This document shows positions 51,650-59,552 of a stretch of DNA of 64,000 nt, in pieces. The first letter of the stretch is position 1. The number at the start of each line of letters is the position of its first letter. The stretch is from the NCBI GenBank assembly GCA_900315455.1, contig OMZE01000003.1, positions 1-64,000 on the forward strand, written 5' to 3'. The notes under the pieces are model-generated. The model was not told the DNA's origin. It searched no databases and worked only from the letters and a program-made list of their open reading frames with translations. The DNA is from an uncultured Prevotellaceae bacterium (GTDB lineage Bacteria > Bacteroidota > Bacteroidia > Bacteroidales > Bacteroidaceae). The position numbers and the translations under genes were made by a program.

Positions 51650-52753
51650 ATGAATATTTGTATCGTGGCGGGCGCACGCCCGAATTTCGTCAAGGTGGCT
51701 CCCATTCTCAGGGCCATCGACAAAGCCAAGGCTCAAGGCAAAGACGTGGAGAGCACACTGGTGTATGCCGGAAGCGCTGATGACCAAACTCTCGAACAGT
51801 CGCTCTTCGACGACCTGCAGATGAGGAGACCCGATGTGTTCCTCGGCGTCGACTGCGTCAGTCTCAATGAACTGACGGGAAGGGTGATGGGAGAGTTTGA
51901 GAATTACCTCCAGCAACATCCCACCGACGTGGTCATCGTCGTCGATGACCTGGCTTCTACCATGGCGGCTGCCATCGTCACCAAGAAACAAGGGGTGAGA
52001 CTGGCACACCTCGTCGCCGGAACACGGTCGTTTGACATCAAGATGCCGAAGGAAATCAACCGGCTGGTCATCGACGGACTCTCCGACCTGCTCTTCACGG
52101 CAGGAGAGGGGGCAAGCCAAATCGTGTCGCGCGAAGGGGTGCAACTCTCACAGGTATACCAGGTGGGAAACATCCTTATGGATACGCTCAGGGCCAACTA
52201 CAACAGGTTGCGCCGGCCAGAGGCTTTGCAACGGCTGTATATCCCCGACAATGAATACATCGTGTTCACCCTCAACCGAAAGGTGCTCATCGCCGACAGC
52301 GACAACCTGCGCGAAATGCTCAAGGCCATGCTGCAGGCGGCGAAAGGCACTCCCATCCTGGCACCGCTCCGTGGACTGGCACGAGAGGCGGTGGTAAAAC
52401 AACTGGCGTCCATCAACGCGCCACTCGACACCTTCCACCTCATCGACCCACTGCCTTATCTGGAGTTTGGCTACCTCACAGCGCATGCTAAGGGCATTAT
52501 CACCGACTCGGGGAACGTGGCAGAGGAAGCCACATTCAACGGGGTCCCATGTGCCACGCTCAACAGTTATACCGAACATATAGAGACGGTGCGCACGGGC
52601 ACCAACGTGCTCGTGGGCGAGGATGCCGGCCGACTGGCTGAAGCAGTGACCGACATGGTTGAAGGAAAATGGAAAAAGGGTAATCTCCCCGACCGGTGGG
52701 ATGGGCGCTCGGCAGAGCGCATAGTGCAAATTCTTCTGGAAATGAGGCTATAG
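51650..52753 (+). CDS. UDP-N-acetylglucosamine 2-epimerase homologue with altered active site
   Basis: The 367-residue protein has the two-Rossmann GT-B fold of WecB/MnaA epimerases (VAGARPNFVKVAPI, HLVAGTRSFDIKMPKEINRL, TDSGNVAEEATFNGVPCATL). Of the three WecB catalytic residues only the Asp is recognisable (Asp100 in VVDDLAS). The Glu of HxEAGxR is Val122, and the His of THRxEN is Asn209 in TLNRKVL. HTGQH and the C-terminal TERPE are also changed. It may have another reaction or a regulatory role. It stands alone between two repeat arrays. Confidence 0.85.
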   Translation: MNICIVAGARPNFVKVAPILRAIDKAKAQGKDVESTLVYAGSADDQTLEQSLFDDLQMRRPDVFLGVDCVSLNELTGRVMGEFENYLQQHPTDVVIVVDDLASTMAAAIVTKKQGVRLAHLVAGTRSFDIKMPKEINRLVIDGLSDLLFTAGEGASQIVSREGVQLSQVYQVGNILMDTLRANYNRLRRPEALQRLYIPDNEYIVFTLNRKVLIADSDNLREMLKAMLQAAKGTPILAPLRGLAREAVVKQLASINAPLDTFHLIDPLPYLEFGYLTAHAKGIITDSGNVAEEATFNGVPCATLNSYTEHIETVRTGTNVLVGEDAGRLAEAVTDMVEGKWKKGNLPDRWDGRSAERIVQILLEMRL

Positions 52754-52784
52754 TCTCTATAGTCACTATAGTTCCTATAGTTTC
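52748..52784 (+). repeat. CTATAGT-type short repeat
   Basis: CTATAGTCT, CTATAGTCA, CTATAGTTC and CTATAGTTTCC follow one another with a 9-10 bp period. The run begins within the last codon and stop of the epimerase-like gene. A relative lies at 41196-41232. Confidence 0.7.
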
Positions 52785-52798
52785 CTCAAAAAAATTCT

Positions 52799-53545
52799 TT
52801 ATTCCCAGCCTCTGAAAGGGGGCTGGGTTCTTTGCCATATATCCTGATGGGGATACTTCACGTGCTCCACCGACACTTGAATATACGTCGAAGGGTTGAA
52901 GTTGTATTTCACAGCAGCACCAATCCTGTCGCCAAAGGCACCCATGTCGTAAAGATAATAAGGCATGTGGTGGTTGCTCACCAATGACTTCTGCGCATAC
53001 AGGTAGGCTTCCCAGTGCTCGTCAAACTGATAGCCCAAAACGGCTGTAAGACCGGCATCGTGGGCAGTTTGGTGATGCCATTGCACACGGTCCATATAAC
53101 CACCGACGGCTAAAGAGAGACGGCTGGTGAGCGGCACGGCGTAGAGGGCGGAGATTTGCTGGGAAAAGCCCACTCCACCACGGGCGTGCTTGCCAAACTG
53201 TGCAAACACGGACGCGCCTAAACTCAGGTTCAACCCACGGTGCAGACCTGATGCCGACCAGCCTGACAGACCGTAGGGCATCATTCCAAACGACAGCACT
53301 CTGCCACTGGCATCCATAAGGGGAAGGTGGAGGGAGTCGTCGTAGACGGGCTGATAGCCCAACATATAATAGGGACGGGTGGCTATCGATGGGTTGCTAA
53401 CTTCGGTAGCGGGCGTGGTATATGCACCGGCAGGCTCGATATCGTTGATGTCGAGTGGAGCGGTCTGGCGCTGACCCGGCTCTTGTCCAAAGGTCACGGT
53501 GCACCACATAAGGGCGGAGATGAAAAACAGAATCCTTGTCTTCAT
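52799..53545 (-). CDS. Outer-membrane beta-barrel protein of unknown function
   Basis: The 248-residue protein has a signal peptide (1-20, VTFGQ) and alternating strands with aromatic girdle residues (GLNLSLGASVFAQFGK, RLSLAVGGYMDRVQW, IGAAVKYNFNPSTYIQVSVE). This suggests an 8-12-stranded barrel. I do not recognise the family. Its promoter (53550-53581) is so close to the ATG that the transcript may have almost no leader. The 3' end contains a CCCAGCC/GGCTGGG stem (52804-52827) followed on the minus strand by AATAAAGAATTTTTTT, so the coding end may double as the terminator. Confidence 0.8.
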   Translation of the reverse strand: MKTRILFFISALMWCTVTFGQEPGQRQTAPLDINDIEPAGAYTTPATEVSNPSIATRPYYMLGYQPVYDDSLHLPLMDASGRVLSFGMMPYGLSGWSASGLHRGLNLSLGASVFAQFGKHARGGVGFSQQISALYAVPLTSRLSLAVGGYMDRVQWHHQTAHDAGLTAVLGYQFDEHWEAYLYAQKSLVSNHHMPYYLYDMGAFGDRIGAAVKYNFNPSTYIQVSVEHVKYPHQDIWQRTQPPFRGWE

Positions 53546-53549
53546 GCTG

Positions 53550-53581
53550 CAAAAATAGGAGTTATGCCGCCAACCCCCAAA
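53550..53581 (-). promoter_or_regulatory. Consensus promoter giving a nearly leaderless transcript
   Basis: On the minus strand TTTG (53578-53581), 20 bp, TATTTTTG (53550-53557) is a full consensus. Only four bases (CAGC) separate the -7 box from the ATG at 53545, so transcription should begin at or within a few bases of the start codon. Confidence 0.7.
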
Positions 53582-53720
53582 TAATTAAATCTTTTTTTGC
53601 TATCCTTAACGCACGACAACTAACCGCACCCCCCAAACATCGTGCAAGTTGAATGCAGACGAAGGTTTACTCTCAGTCTGCTGAGACGCCGCCGATGTTC
53701 ATCATGCAAAGCATGATAAA

Positions 53721-53772
53721 CCTCAAATCTCAAATCTCAAACCTCAAATCTCAAATCTCAAACCTCAAATCT
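53721..53772 (+). repeat. CTCAAAT/CTCAAAC tandem repeat array
   Basis: Seven or more units CCTCAAAT, CTCAAAT and CTCAAAC follow directly after a TCATGC/GCATGA hairpin (53701-53716). The array ends at the galM stop codon, which is on the other strand. Confidence 0.8.
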
Positions 53773-53774
53773 AT

Positions 53775-55046
53775 TTACTTAATCACCGACACAAGTCCGA
53801 AGATACCAAGGCCAGTGAGACTGGCTACACCGCCATACATCAGTATCGACGAAAGCAGGTCGCGCTGCTTGTGCGACTGCTTGTCGGAGAAATGATAGAT
53901 AGTGTGTGAACGGTAGGTATCACCAGGACGTAGGGTGGTGGAGGGGAAGTCGGGTTGGTTGGGACTGTCGGAGAAGTGCATTGTCTCCAGACAGATGGCA
54001 GAACGACGGCCATAGGTGATGCCGCCCTTGCCTACCATGCTGCCATCGAGACCGTTAGCGGTATATACTTGTATTGATGGCTCTGTGGTGAAGATGGTAA
54101 GCCGACGGCCGCTCTTGGCATCGTAGAGAACGGCTGCAGCACGGTTGAGGTTGCCGGCATGGCGAAGGGCAAAGCCGTGGTCGTAACCTTTAGTGATGCT
54201 CATCTGTTCATCGTAGATGTCGATGTCGGTGCCGATGGCTTTCGCTGTAGTGAAGTCGAATGGCGTGTTCCTCACTTTCATGAAACGGCCGTCCACGTTC
54301 TTCTCCTTGTCATAGGTGGCTACATACTTGCTGTCTACATATAGGGTCTGGGAAAGGACGGTGGAAGTGGGGTCGCCGGAGATGTTGAAAAAACAATGGT
54401 TCGTCAGGTTCACCACGGTGGGCTTGTCGGTGGTGCCCTCATAGGCCACATCGAGGGCGTGGTCGTGGGTGAGGGTATAGGTCACCATTACCGAGAGTGT
54501 TCCGGGGAAACCGTTCTCACCATCGGGTGACACATATTTCAGACAAAGCGAACTGTCGCTCACCGATACCATGTCCCACACACGGTCGCTGAAACCGGGA
54601 CGGCCACCATGCGAGATGTGGGTGCTACCTGTCTGCTGCAATATGTAGGGCACACCGTCGAGGGCAAAACGGGCTCCACGGATGCGGCCGGCATAACGAC
54701 CTACCACGCTGCCGAAATTCTGCTTCTTGTTGATGTAGTCATCGATGTTGTCGAACCCCAGCACCACATCACCTAAATGACCGTCTTGGTCGGGAACCAT
54801 CAGCGACACCACACGGGCACCATAGTTGGTGATGCAGGCTTCCATGCCGTTGTTCGAAAGGGTAAAAAGTTTGGTCTGCTTACCATCGACGGTGGTGACA
54901 AAACGGTCGATACGCAGGCCGGAGCGCGTAAGTGTGCCCTGGGTCACCTCATCCGAGCCTGGAATTTCCATACGGTCTTCGTCGCTTCCCATCATCGAGA
55001 GCGAGCACATCAGGAATAGGGGGAGAATCAGGTATTTCGTCATCAT
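53775..55046 (-). CDS. galM: Exported aldose 1-epimerase (mutarotase) with C-terminal membrane anchor
   Basis: The 423-residue protein has an N-terminal signal (about 1-20). The GalM beta-sandwich (about 45-385) includes THISHGG, the catalytic His in NLTNHCFFN and the catalytic Glu in ICLETMHFSDSPN. Unlike standard mutarotases of about 340-380 residues, it continues past the domain (YHFSDKQSHKQRD) into a hydrophobic helix (about 400-421, LLSSILMYGGVASLTGLGIF). This would tether the enzyme to a membrane. It interconverts alpha and beta anomers of galactose or glucose, here presumably in the periplasm. Confidence 0.88.
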   Translation of the reverse strand: MMTKYLILPLFLMCSLSMMGSDEDRMEIPGSDEVTQGTLTRSGLRIDRFVTTVDGKQTKLFTLSNNGMEACITNYGARVVSLMVPDQDGHLGDVVLGFDNIDDYINKKQNFGSVVGRYAGRIRGARFALDGVPYILQQTGSTHISHGGRPGFSDRVWDMVSVSDSSLCLKYVSPDGENGFPGTLSVMVTYTLTHDHALDVAYEGTTDKPTVVNLTNHCFFNISGDPTSTVLSQTLYVDSKYVATYDKEKNVDGRFMKVRNTPFDFTTAKAIGTDIDIYDEQMSITKGYDHGFALRHAGNLNRAAAVLYDAKSGRRLTIFTTEPSIQVYTANGLDGSMVGKGGITYGRRSAICLETMHFSDSPNQPDFPSTTLRPGDTYRSHTIYHFSDKQSHKQRDLLSSILMYGGVASLTGLGIFGLVSVIK

Positions 55047-55293
55047 TCAAGGCTTTGGTGGTTTTTAGTATATATAGTAATCAGGTCGCAGATTCATAGA
55101 AACCGCGACAAGAAATGATTAGAGTTGGTAAAAATATAAAATTATTCGCTTATCAACACGTATTTTTGCTTTTTTTAACATAGTGCGTATGGTCATTCAT
55201 GTGAATAATACAATGGTAAGTAGGCCTTTTTCGCATTTGGCTTCGCCGAAAGTAGGCTGCGGCTTGAAAAAACAAAAGAATTATTTCTTTTCT
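55047..55293. other. Intergenic region between divergent galM and the unknown exported gene
   Basis: AT-rich sequence. Apart from a TTGGCTTCGCCGAAA hairpin-like patch near 55237-55251 I see no structure. No gene is supported. Confidence 0.4.
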
Positions 55294-55325
55294 TTTGGTT
55301 TTTTGCTCACCTTGCACTACCTTTG
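55294..55325 (+). promoter_or_regulatory. Promoter of the exported protein gene at 55388
   Basis: TTTG (55294-55297), 20 bp, TACCTTTG (55318-55325) is a full consensus match, 62 bp before the ATG. Confidence 0.75.
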
Positions 55326-55387
55326 CCGTTGCGTGGCAATGATGCCGCGGATTTTCAGGATTCAAAACTTATAGAAAGGAGCAAAAA

Positions 55388-55969
55388 ATGAAAAAAATGA
55401 TGATCATGATACTGGCGCTGATAGCGTGCGGCATGACGGTAAATGCCCAGATAATGAAAAAGGACACGGGCAAAGGACAACTGAAGGAACAGGTGGCCAA
55501 ATTCTGGGACCAGACGAAAAAGGTCGCTGGCGACGTGGCTTCACAAATCGAGGCAGAATTCTCTACCGATAACAGCGGACTGCGACGGATTGAGGGGAAA
55601 TACTATATGAATATCTACGATATCAACCTCTACAAGGGCGGTGATGCTGCTGGCATGCTCGACCTGTGCAGAAGCCAGTTCGCCGCTAAGTACCCCAATG
55701 TGCCCATCACCTCGTGTGTGATACCGCAAACCGACTGGGTGTCGGAGACCGTTGAAACCAACGGACAAGTGACAGGATATACACAGACCCTCTTCTGCTA
55801 TATCATTGGAAAGGATGGCAATGCGGGATATATCAACGCCAAGTTTGTGTTCGAACGCAGCAAAGCGGTAGGTGAAGAGCCTGTCAACAACAGCCAGAAA
55901 TGGGCTTTGTGGATACGCACCGACATTCTCACACAGCATGTCTACGACAGGCTGAAAAATAATAAATAA
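55388..55969 (+). CDS. Exported protein of unknown function
   Basis: The 193-residue protein has a signal peptide (1-20, VNAQ). A charged helical segment follows (about 25-60), then an alpha/beta region (LRRIEGKYYMNIYDINLYKG, CYIIGKDGNAGYINAKFVFE). No family is recognised. The TPR gene follows after 32 bp, so the two are probably co-transcribed from the promoter at 55294. Confidence 0.75.
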   Translation: MKKMMIMILALIACGMTVNAQIMKKDTGKGQLKEQVAKFWDQTKKVAGDVASQIEAEFSTDNSGLRRIEGKYYMNIYDINLYKGGDAAGMLDLCRSQFAAKYPNVPITSCVIPQTDWVSETVETNGQVTGYTQTLFCYIIGKDGNAGYINAKFVFERSKAVGEEPVNNSQKWALWIRTDILTQHVYDRLKNNK

Positions 55970-56001
55970 CAACTCCATAAACTCCTCATAAACAAACCAC
56001 C

Positions 56002-56817
56002 ATGGGATTCTTCAAGTCTTTGTTCGGGGGTACTGACGAAAGCCCCGAAGAGAAGAAACAACGCGAAACAGAGAGAGAGGTCGACGTGCTGAAGACCGAC
56101 GGACGGCGTGCCCTCCAGATGGGACAGGCCGAATTTGCCGTGAAATGCTTCGAGAAGGCGTTGCAACTGAAAGATGAACTCGAGACTCGCGACTACCTCG
56201 CCCAGGCGCTTATCAGGGACGACCGACTCGACGAGGCCATGCAGCAACTGAGCATCCTCCATGAGGCTCAGCCCGAAAACGTGCATATCCTCTCGCTCAT
56301 GGCGAAGGTGGCATTTATGATGGAAGACTATGGCAAGATGACGGAATTGTGCGAGCAGGCCATGCTCCTCGATAAGGATAATGCCGAACTGGTGTATCTC
56401 TATGGACGGGCCGCTCTCGGACAACAGGATAAGGTGAATGCCGTGGCAATGTTTACCAAGGCCATCATGCTCGATGAACGACTTGCCGATGCATATCTCA
56501 AACGCGGAGAGGTGCTCCTCGAAATGGGCGACCTCGACGGCGCCAACGAGGATGCCGATTGGCTCATGGAAAGGGTAGAGGGGGTAGACGACGTGATGCT
56601 CCTCAAGGCCAGGGTCCTTGAGGCACAGCACAACGATGCCGAAGCCATCGAGGTGCTCTCCCTTGCCATAGAGCGCAATCCTTTCCTTACCGATGCCTAC
56701 CGCCTGCGTGGGGCTGCCCGACTGAGGATGGGTGATAAGGAGGGGGCCGCCGACGACGCAAAAAAGGTGCTCGAACTGCATCCCGAGGAGATGGAAGGCA
56801 TAAATGGCGAATTCTAA
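56002..56817 (+). CDS. Tetratricopeptide-repeat protein
   Basis: The 271-residue cytoplasmic protein has a short charged N-terminus (SPEEKKQRETEREVDVLK) and about six TPR units (for example GQAEFAVKCFEKALQLKDEL and DAYLKRGEVLLEMGDLDGAN). It has no signal peptide. TPR solenoids bind partner proteins; the partner is unknown. It lies between two exported-protein genes (32 and 82 bp gaps). Confidence 0.88.
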   Translation: MGFFKSLFGGTDESPEEKKQRETEREVDVLKTDGRRALQMGQAEFAVKCFEKALQLKDELETRDYLAQALIRDDRLDEAMQQLSILHEAQPENVHILSLMAKVAFMMEDYGKMTELCEQAMLLDKDNAELVYLYGRAALGQQDKVNAVAMFTKAIMLDERLADAYLKRGEVLLEMGDLDGANEDADWLMERVEGVDDVMLLKARVLEAQHNDAEAIEVLSLAIERNPFLTDAYRLRGAARLRMGDKEGAADDAKKVLELHPEEMEGINGEF

Positions 56818-56899
56818 AAGGAGAATATGGATGATTTGCAGAACATACATCCCTTTAACTCCTGAAAATAAAAAAAATCACATATAATAATTTTAGAAA

Positions 56900-58309
56900 A
56901 TGCGAAAATTCTACTGCTTTTTACTATCATTGGCACTGATGCTTGTGGGGACTGGTGCTGATGCTCAGACAGCAGGCTATACCAGACTGCAAAATGTTAC
57001 CACAGGGCATGTGGCAAACCTTTCGGGAGGTACTCACTTCGCTCCCGACGTGACACTCGACGAAGCGTATGGCAGGCCAGGTACGGTGGCGTATGTCGAC
57101 TTCGACGGAACAAAGGTGACACAGTTGCGCGCTCAAGGCATCGATGTGGTCAACACCATCGTGCCCTTGATGAAAACAATGATGATGCTATACTTCACCG
57201 AGGAGAAATTCCAGGAGTTCAAAAACATGGCCATAGAGAGGGTGCAGGAACTGCTGCCTGGGGCCATGGGTGCGATGTTGGTCAACTTCATCAACAACTA
57301 CTCTTACCAGGATTTCAAGAATTACGTGGCCAACATCGATACCAACCTCTACTACACGGAGGTGGAGGGGGGATACCAACTCTTCTTCAACTCTCCGGCT
57401 TTCCCATTCAATGCGGGCGACTTCACGTCTTATTTCATTCAGAAAGCCAACGCATACATCTCTCTATATAGGGGTACGCTGCAGGAAATGGCAAGCGAAT
57501 ACCTCGTGGGGAGAGAACACCTCATACCGGTGGTCAATAGCCTCATCAAACACATGCTCTTCGCCGACTATTTCTATCTATGCGAGGAGGAAGATCCTGA
57601 ATACGGACCTTACATCGGATTTGCCAACTCCACTGATTTGAAGGATGCTGAAAACAAGGTGTGGAACTTCGTGCCGGTCGACGACGACAACTTCTTGGGC
57701 GTACAGGGTGCCTGCAAGGACGACGAAGGGAAATGGTGGTCCTCGCTCGTGGTAGATTTCCCCATTCAATTGGCTGAAGGCATGAAGGCTTATTATGTGG
57801 ATGATGTTGTCGACTACAACAAGTCAACCATCCACCGCGTGGCTGTGACCGATGAGGTGATTCCCGCATTCACACCAGTGGTGCTGCAACTCAATGGGGA
57901 GGATGTGGCTTCCAACAAACTGACCCTCGTCTATGACGATGTCACTGGCCAGTATGAGGGAAACGCCTTGAGACTGCCCACCGACTCTCTCGGATTCATG
58001 CTGGGATTCACGCTCGACCAGCCAAGTCAGCGACACTTCACTCTCGGTATCGCCAACGGTAAACCGGCACTGAAAGTGACTAGCCAGACGGTGTTCTCAC
58101 CCAATGAACCGTATTATTACCTTCCCGACTATCTCGTGGGCGAACTCACTTCGGGATATCTCATCCTTGCTGATGAGGTGAGTGGTATAGAGGAGCATGC
58201 AGTAGTGGCAGAGGACGACAATACAGTCTACGACCTGCAGGGCCGAAAGGTAGACAATCCTACCAAGGGCATCTATATCATCAACGGGAAAAAGGTGGTG
58301 CGTAGGTAA
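56900..58309 (+). CDS. Exported protein with C-terminal sorting-type tail
   Basis: The 469-residue protein has a signal peptide (1-23, ADAQ). The body is a mixed alpha/beta region without a recognised catalytic motif (YTRLQNVTTGHVANLSGGTH near the start). The last 27 residues (VYDLQGRKVDNPTKGIYIIN then GKKVVRR) match the tail seen on the GH5 enzyme and the cyclophilin-like protein. It is probably exported and anchored or released by a type IX-like route. A terminator follows. Confidence 0.8.
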   Translation: MRKFYCFLLSLALMLVGTGADAQTAGYTRLQNVTTGHVANLSGGTHFAPDVTLDEAYGRPGTVAYVDFDGTKVTQLRAQGIDVVNTIVPLMKTMMMLYFTEEKFQEFKNMAIERVQELLPGAMGAMLVNFINNYSYQDFKNYVANIDTNLYYTEVEGGYQLFFNSPAFPFNAGDFTSYFIQKANAYISLYRGTLQEMASEYLVGREHLIPVVNSLIKHMLFADYFYLCEEEDPEYGPYIGFANSTDLKDAENKVWNFVPVDDDNFLGVQGACKDDEGKWWSSLVVDFPIQLAEGMKAYYVDDVVDYNKSTIHRVAVTDEVIPAFTPVVLQLNGEDVASNKLTLVYDDVTGQYEGNALRLPTDSLGFMLGFTLDQPSQRHFTLGIANGKPALKVTSQTVFSPNEPYYYLPDYLVGELTSGYLILADEVSGIEEHAVVAEDDNTVYDLQGRKVDNPTKGIYIINGKKVVRR

Positions 58310-58333
58310 ACATAGCACCATCTCCCTATAACA

Positions 58334-58369
58334 CACCCGCCCCCGGTGAATGCTCACCAGGGGCGGGTG
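58334..58369. terminator. Bidirectional terminator between convergent genes
   Basis: CACCCGCCCC (58334-58343) and GGGGCGGGTG (58360-58369) enclose GGTGA/TCACC, making a 15-bp stem with one mismatch. CCTTTATAT follows on the plus strand. It serves the gene at 56900 and pheS. Confidence 0.85.
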
Positions 58370-58396
58370 CCTTTATATACTGTAGTTTTAAAATCT

Positions 58397-59434
58397 CTAG
58401 TTGGCAGCCTCGAACTCTCTCAAGAAACGGACATCGTTCTCCGAGAACATACGAAGGTCGCTCACACGGTATTTCAGGTTGGTGATGCGCTCCACGCCTA
58501 CACCAAAGGCATAGCCGCTGTAGATGCTGCTGTCGATGCCGCACTCCTCAAGGACGTTGGGGTCTACCATGCCACAACCCAGAATCTCTACCCAACCGGT
58601 GTGCTTGCAGAAACCGCAGCCCACACCGCCGCAGATATGACATGAGATGTCCATCTCGGCACTCGGCTCGGTGAACGGGAAATAACTCGGACGCAGACGA
58701 ATCTTCGTGTCGGCACCGAAAAGTTCCTGCGCAAAGGTGAGCAACACCTGCTTCAGGTCGGTGAACGACACGTTCTTGTCGATATACAACCCCTCTATCT
58801 GGTGGAAGAAGCAGTGGGCTCGGGCGGTGATGGCCTCATTGCGGTATACACGGCCCGGGCAAATCACACGGATGGGGGGCTGGGAGATATCCATCACACG
58901 GGCCTGCACCGAACTGGTGTGGCTGCGGAGGATGATGTTCTTGGTCACGTCATCAGGATTGGTCTCCACAAAGAAGGTGTCTTGCATGTCGCGGGCAGGA
59001 TGGTCGGCGGCAAAGTTCATCTTCGTGAAGACATGCAGGTCGTCTTCCACTTCCGGACCATCGGCAAGGGTGAAACCCATGCGCTGGAAAATGTCGATAA
59101 TCTCATTGGTCACAATGGATATGGGATGACGGGTGCCAAGACCAATGGGGTAGGCCGTGCGGGTGAGGTCGATGTTATCGTCACCTTGGTCGGCAGAAGA
59201 AATCTGCTCGCGGAGCGCATTGATATGGTCGGTGGCAGTCTGCTTCAGTTCGTTAATCTTCATGCCCACTTCACGTTTCTGCTCGGCAGCAACGGTGCGG
59301 AAGTCGGCCATCAGTGAGGCAATCTCACCTTTCTTGCTCAGATATTTCAAACGCAGGGCTTCTATCTCCTCTGCATTCGAGGCTTTCAACTCCTTCACTT
59401 CCTTCAGGAGTGCTTCTATTTTTTCAAGTAGCAT
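58397..59434 (-). CDS. pheS: Phenylalanine--tRNA ligase alpha subunit
   Basis: The ATG at 59434 gives 345 residues, the usual size; the open frame extends upstream but that part is not homologous. An N-terminal coiled coil (1-90, GEIASLMADFRTVAAEQKRE) binds tRNA. The class II core has motif 2 YRNEAITARAHCFFHQIEG, WVEILGCGMVDP and motif 3 GYAFGVGVERI. It charges tRNA-Phe with the beta subunit PheT, whose gene is not adjacent. A -7 element TACCTTTG (59458-59465, minus strand) lies 23 bp upstream. Confidence 0.97.
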   Translation of the reverse strand: MLLEKIEALLKEVKELKASNAEEIEALRLKYLSKKGEIASLMADFRTVAAEQKREVGMKINELKQTATDHINALREQISSADQGDDNIDLTRTAYPIGLGTRHPISIVTNEIIDIFQRMGFTLADGPEVEDDLHVFTKMNFAADHPARDMQDTFFVETNPDDVTKNIILRSHTSSVQARVMDISQPPIRVICPGRVYRNEAITARAHCFFHQIEGLYIDKNVSFTDLKQVLLTFAQELFGADTKIRLRPSYFPFTEPSAEMDISCHICGGVGCGFCKHTGWVEILGCGMVDPNVLEECGIDSSIYSGYAFGVGVERITNLKYRVSDLRMFSENDVRFLREFEAAN

Positions 59435-59457
59435 TTCTCTTTGGTTTAAATTTCGTG

Positions 59458-59515
59458 CAAAGGTAATATTTTTCCCGTAAATATTAAAAAATATCGAAAT
59501 AAAGTTGTATTTTTG
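59458..59515. promoter_or_regulatory. Divergent promoter elements of pheS and the DUF4348 gene
   Basis: TACCTTTG on the minus strand (59458-59465) faces pheS and TATTTTTG on the plus strand (59508-59515) faces the DUF4348 gene, 37 bp before its ATG. Neither has a clear -33 TTTG. Confidence 0.5.
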
Positions 59516-59552
59516 CGCCATTATATAGCATAACTGACGACTGGCTTTTCTT

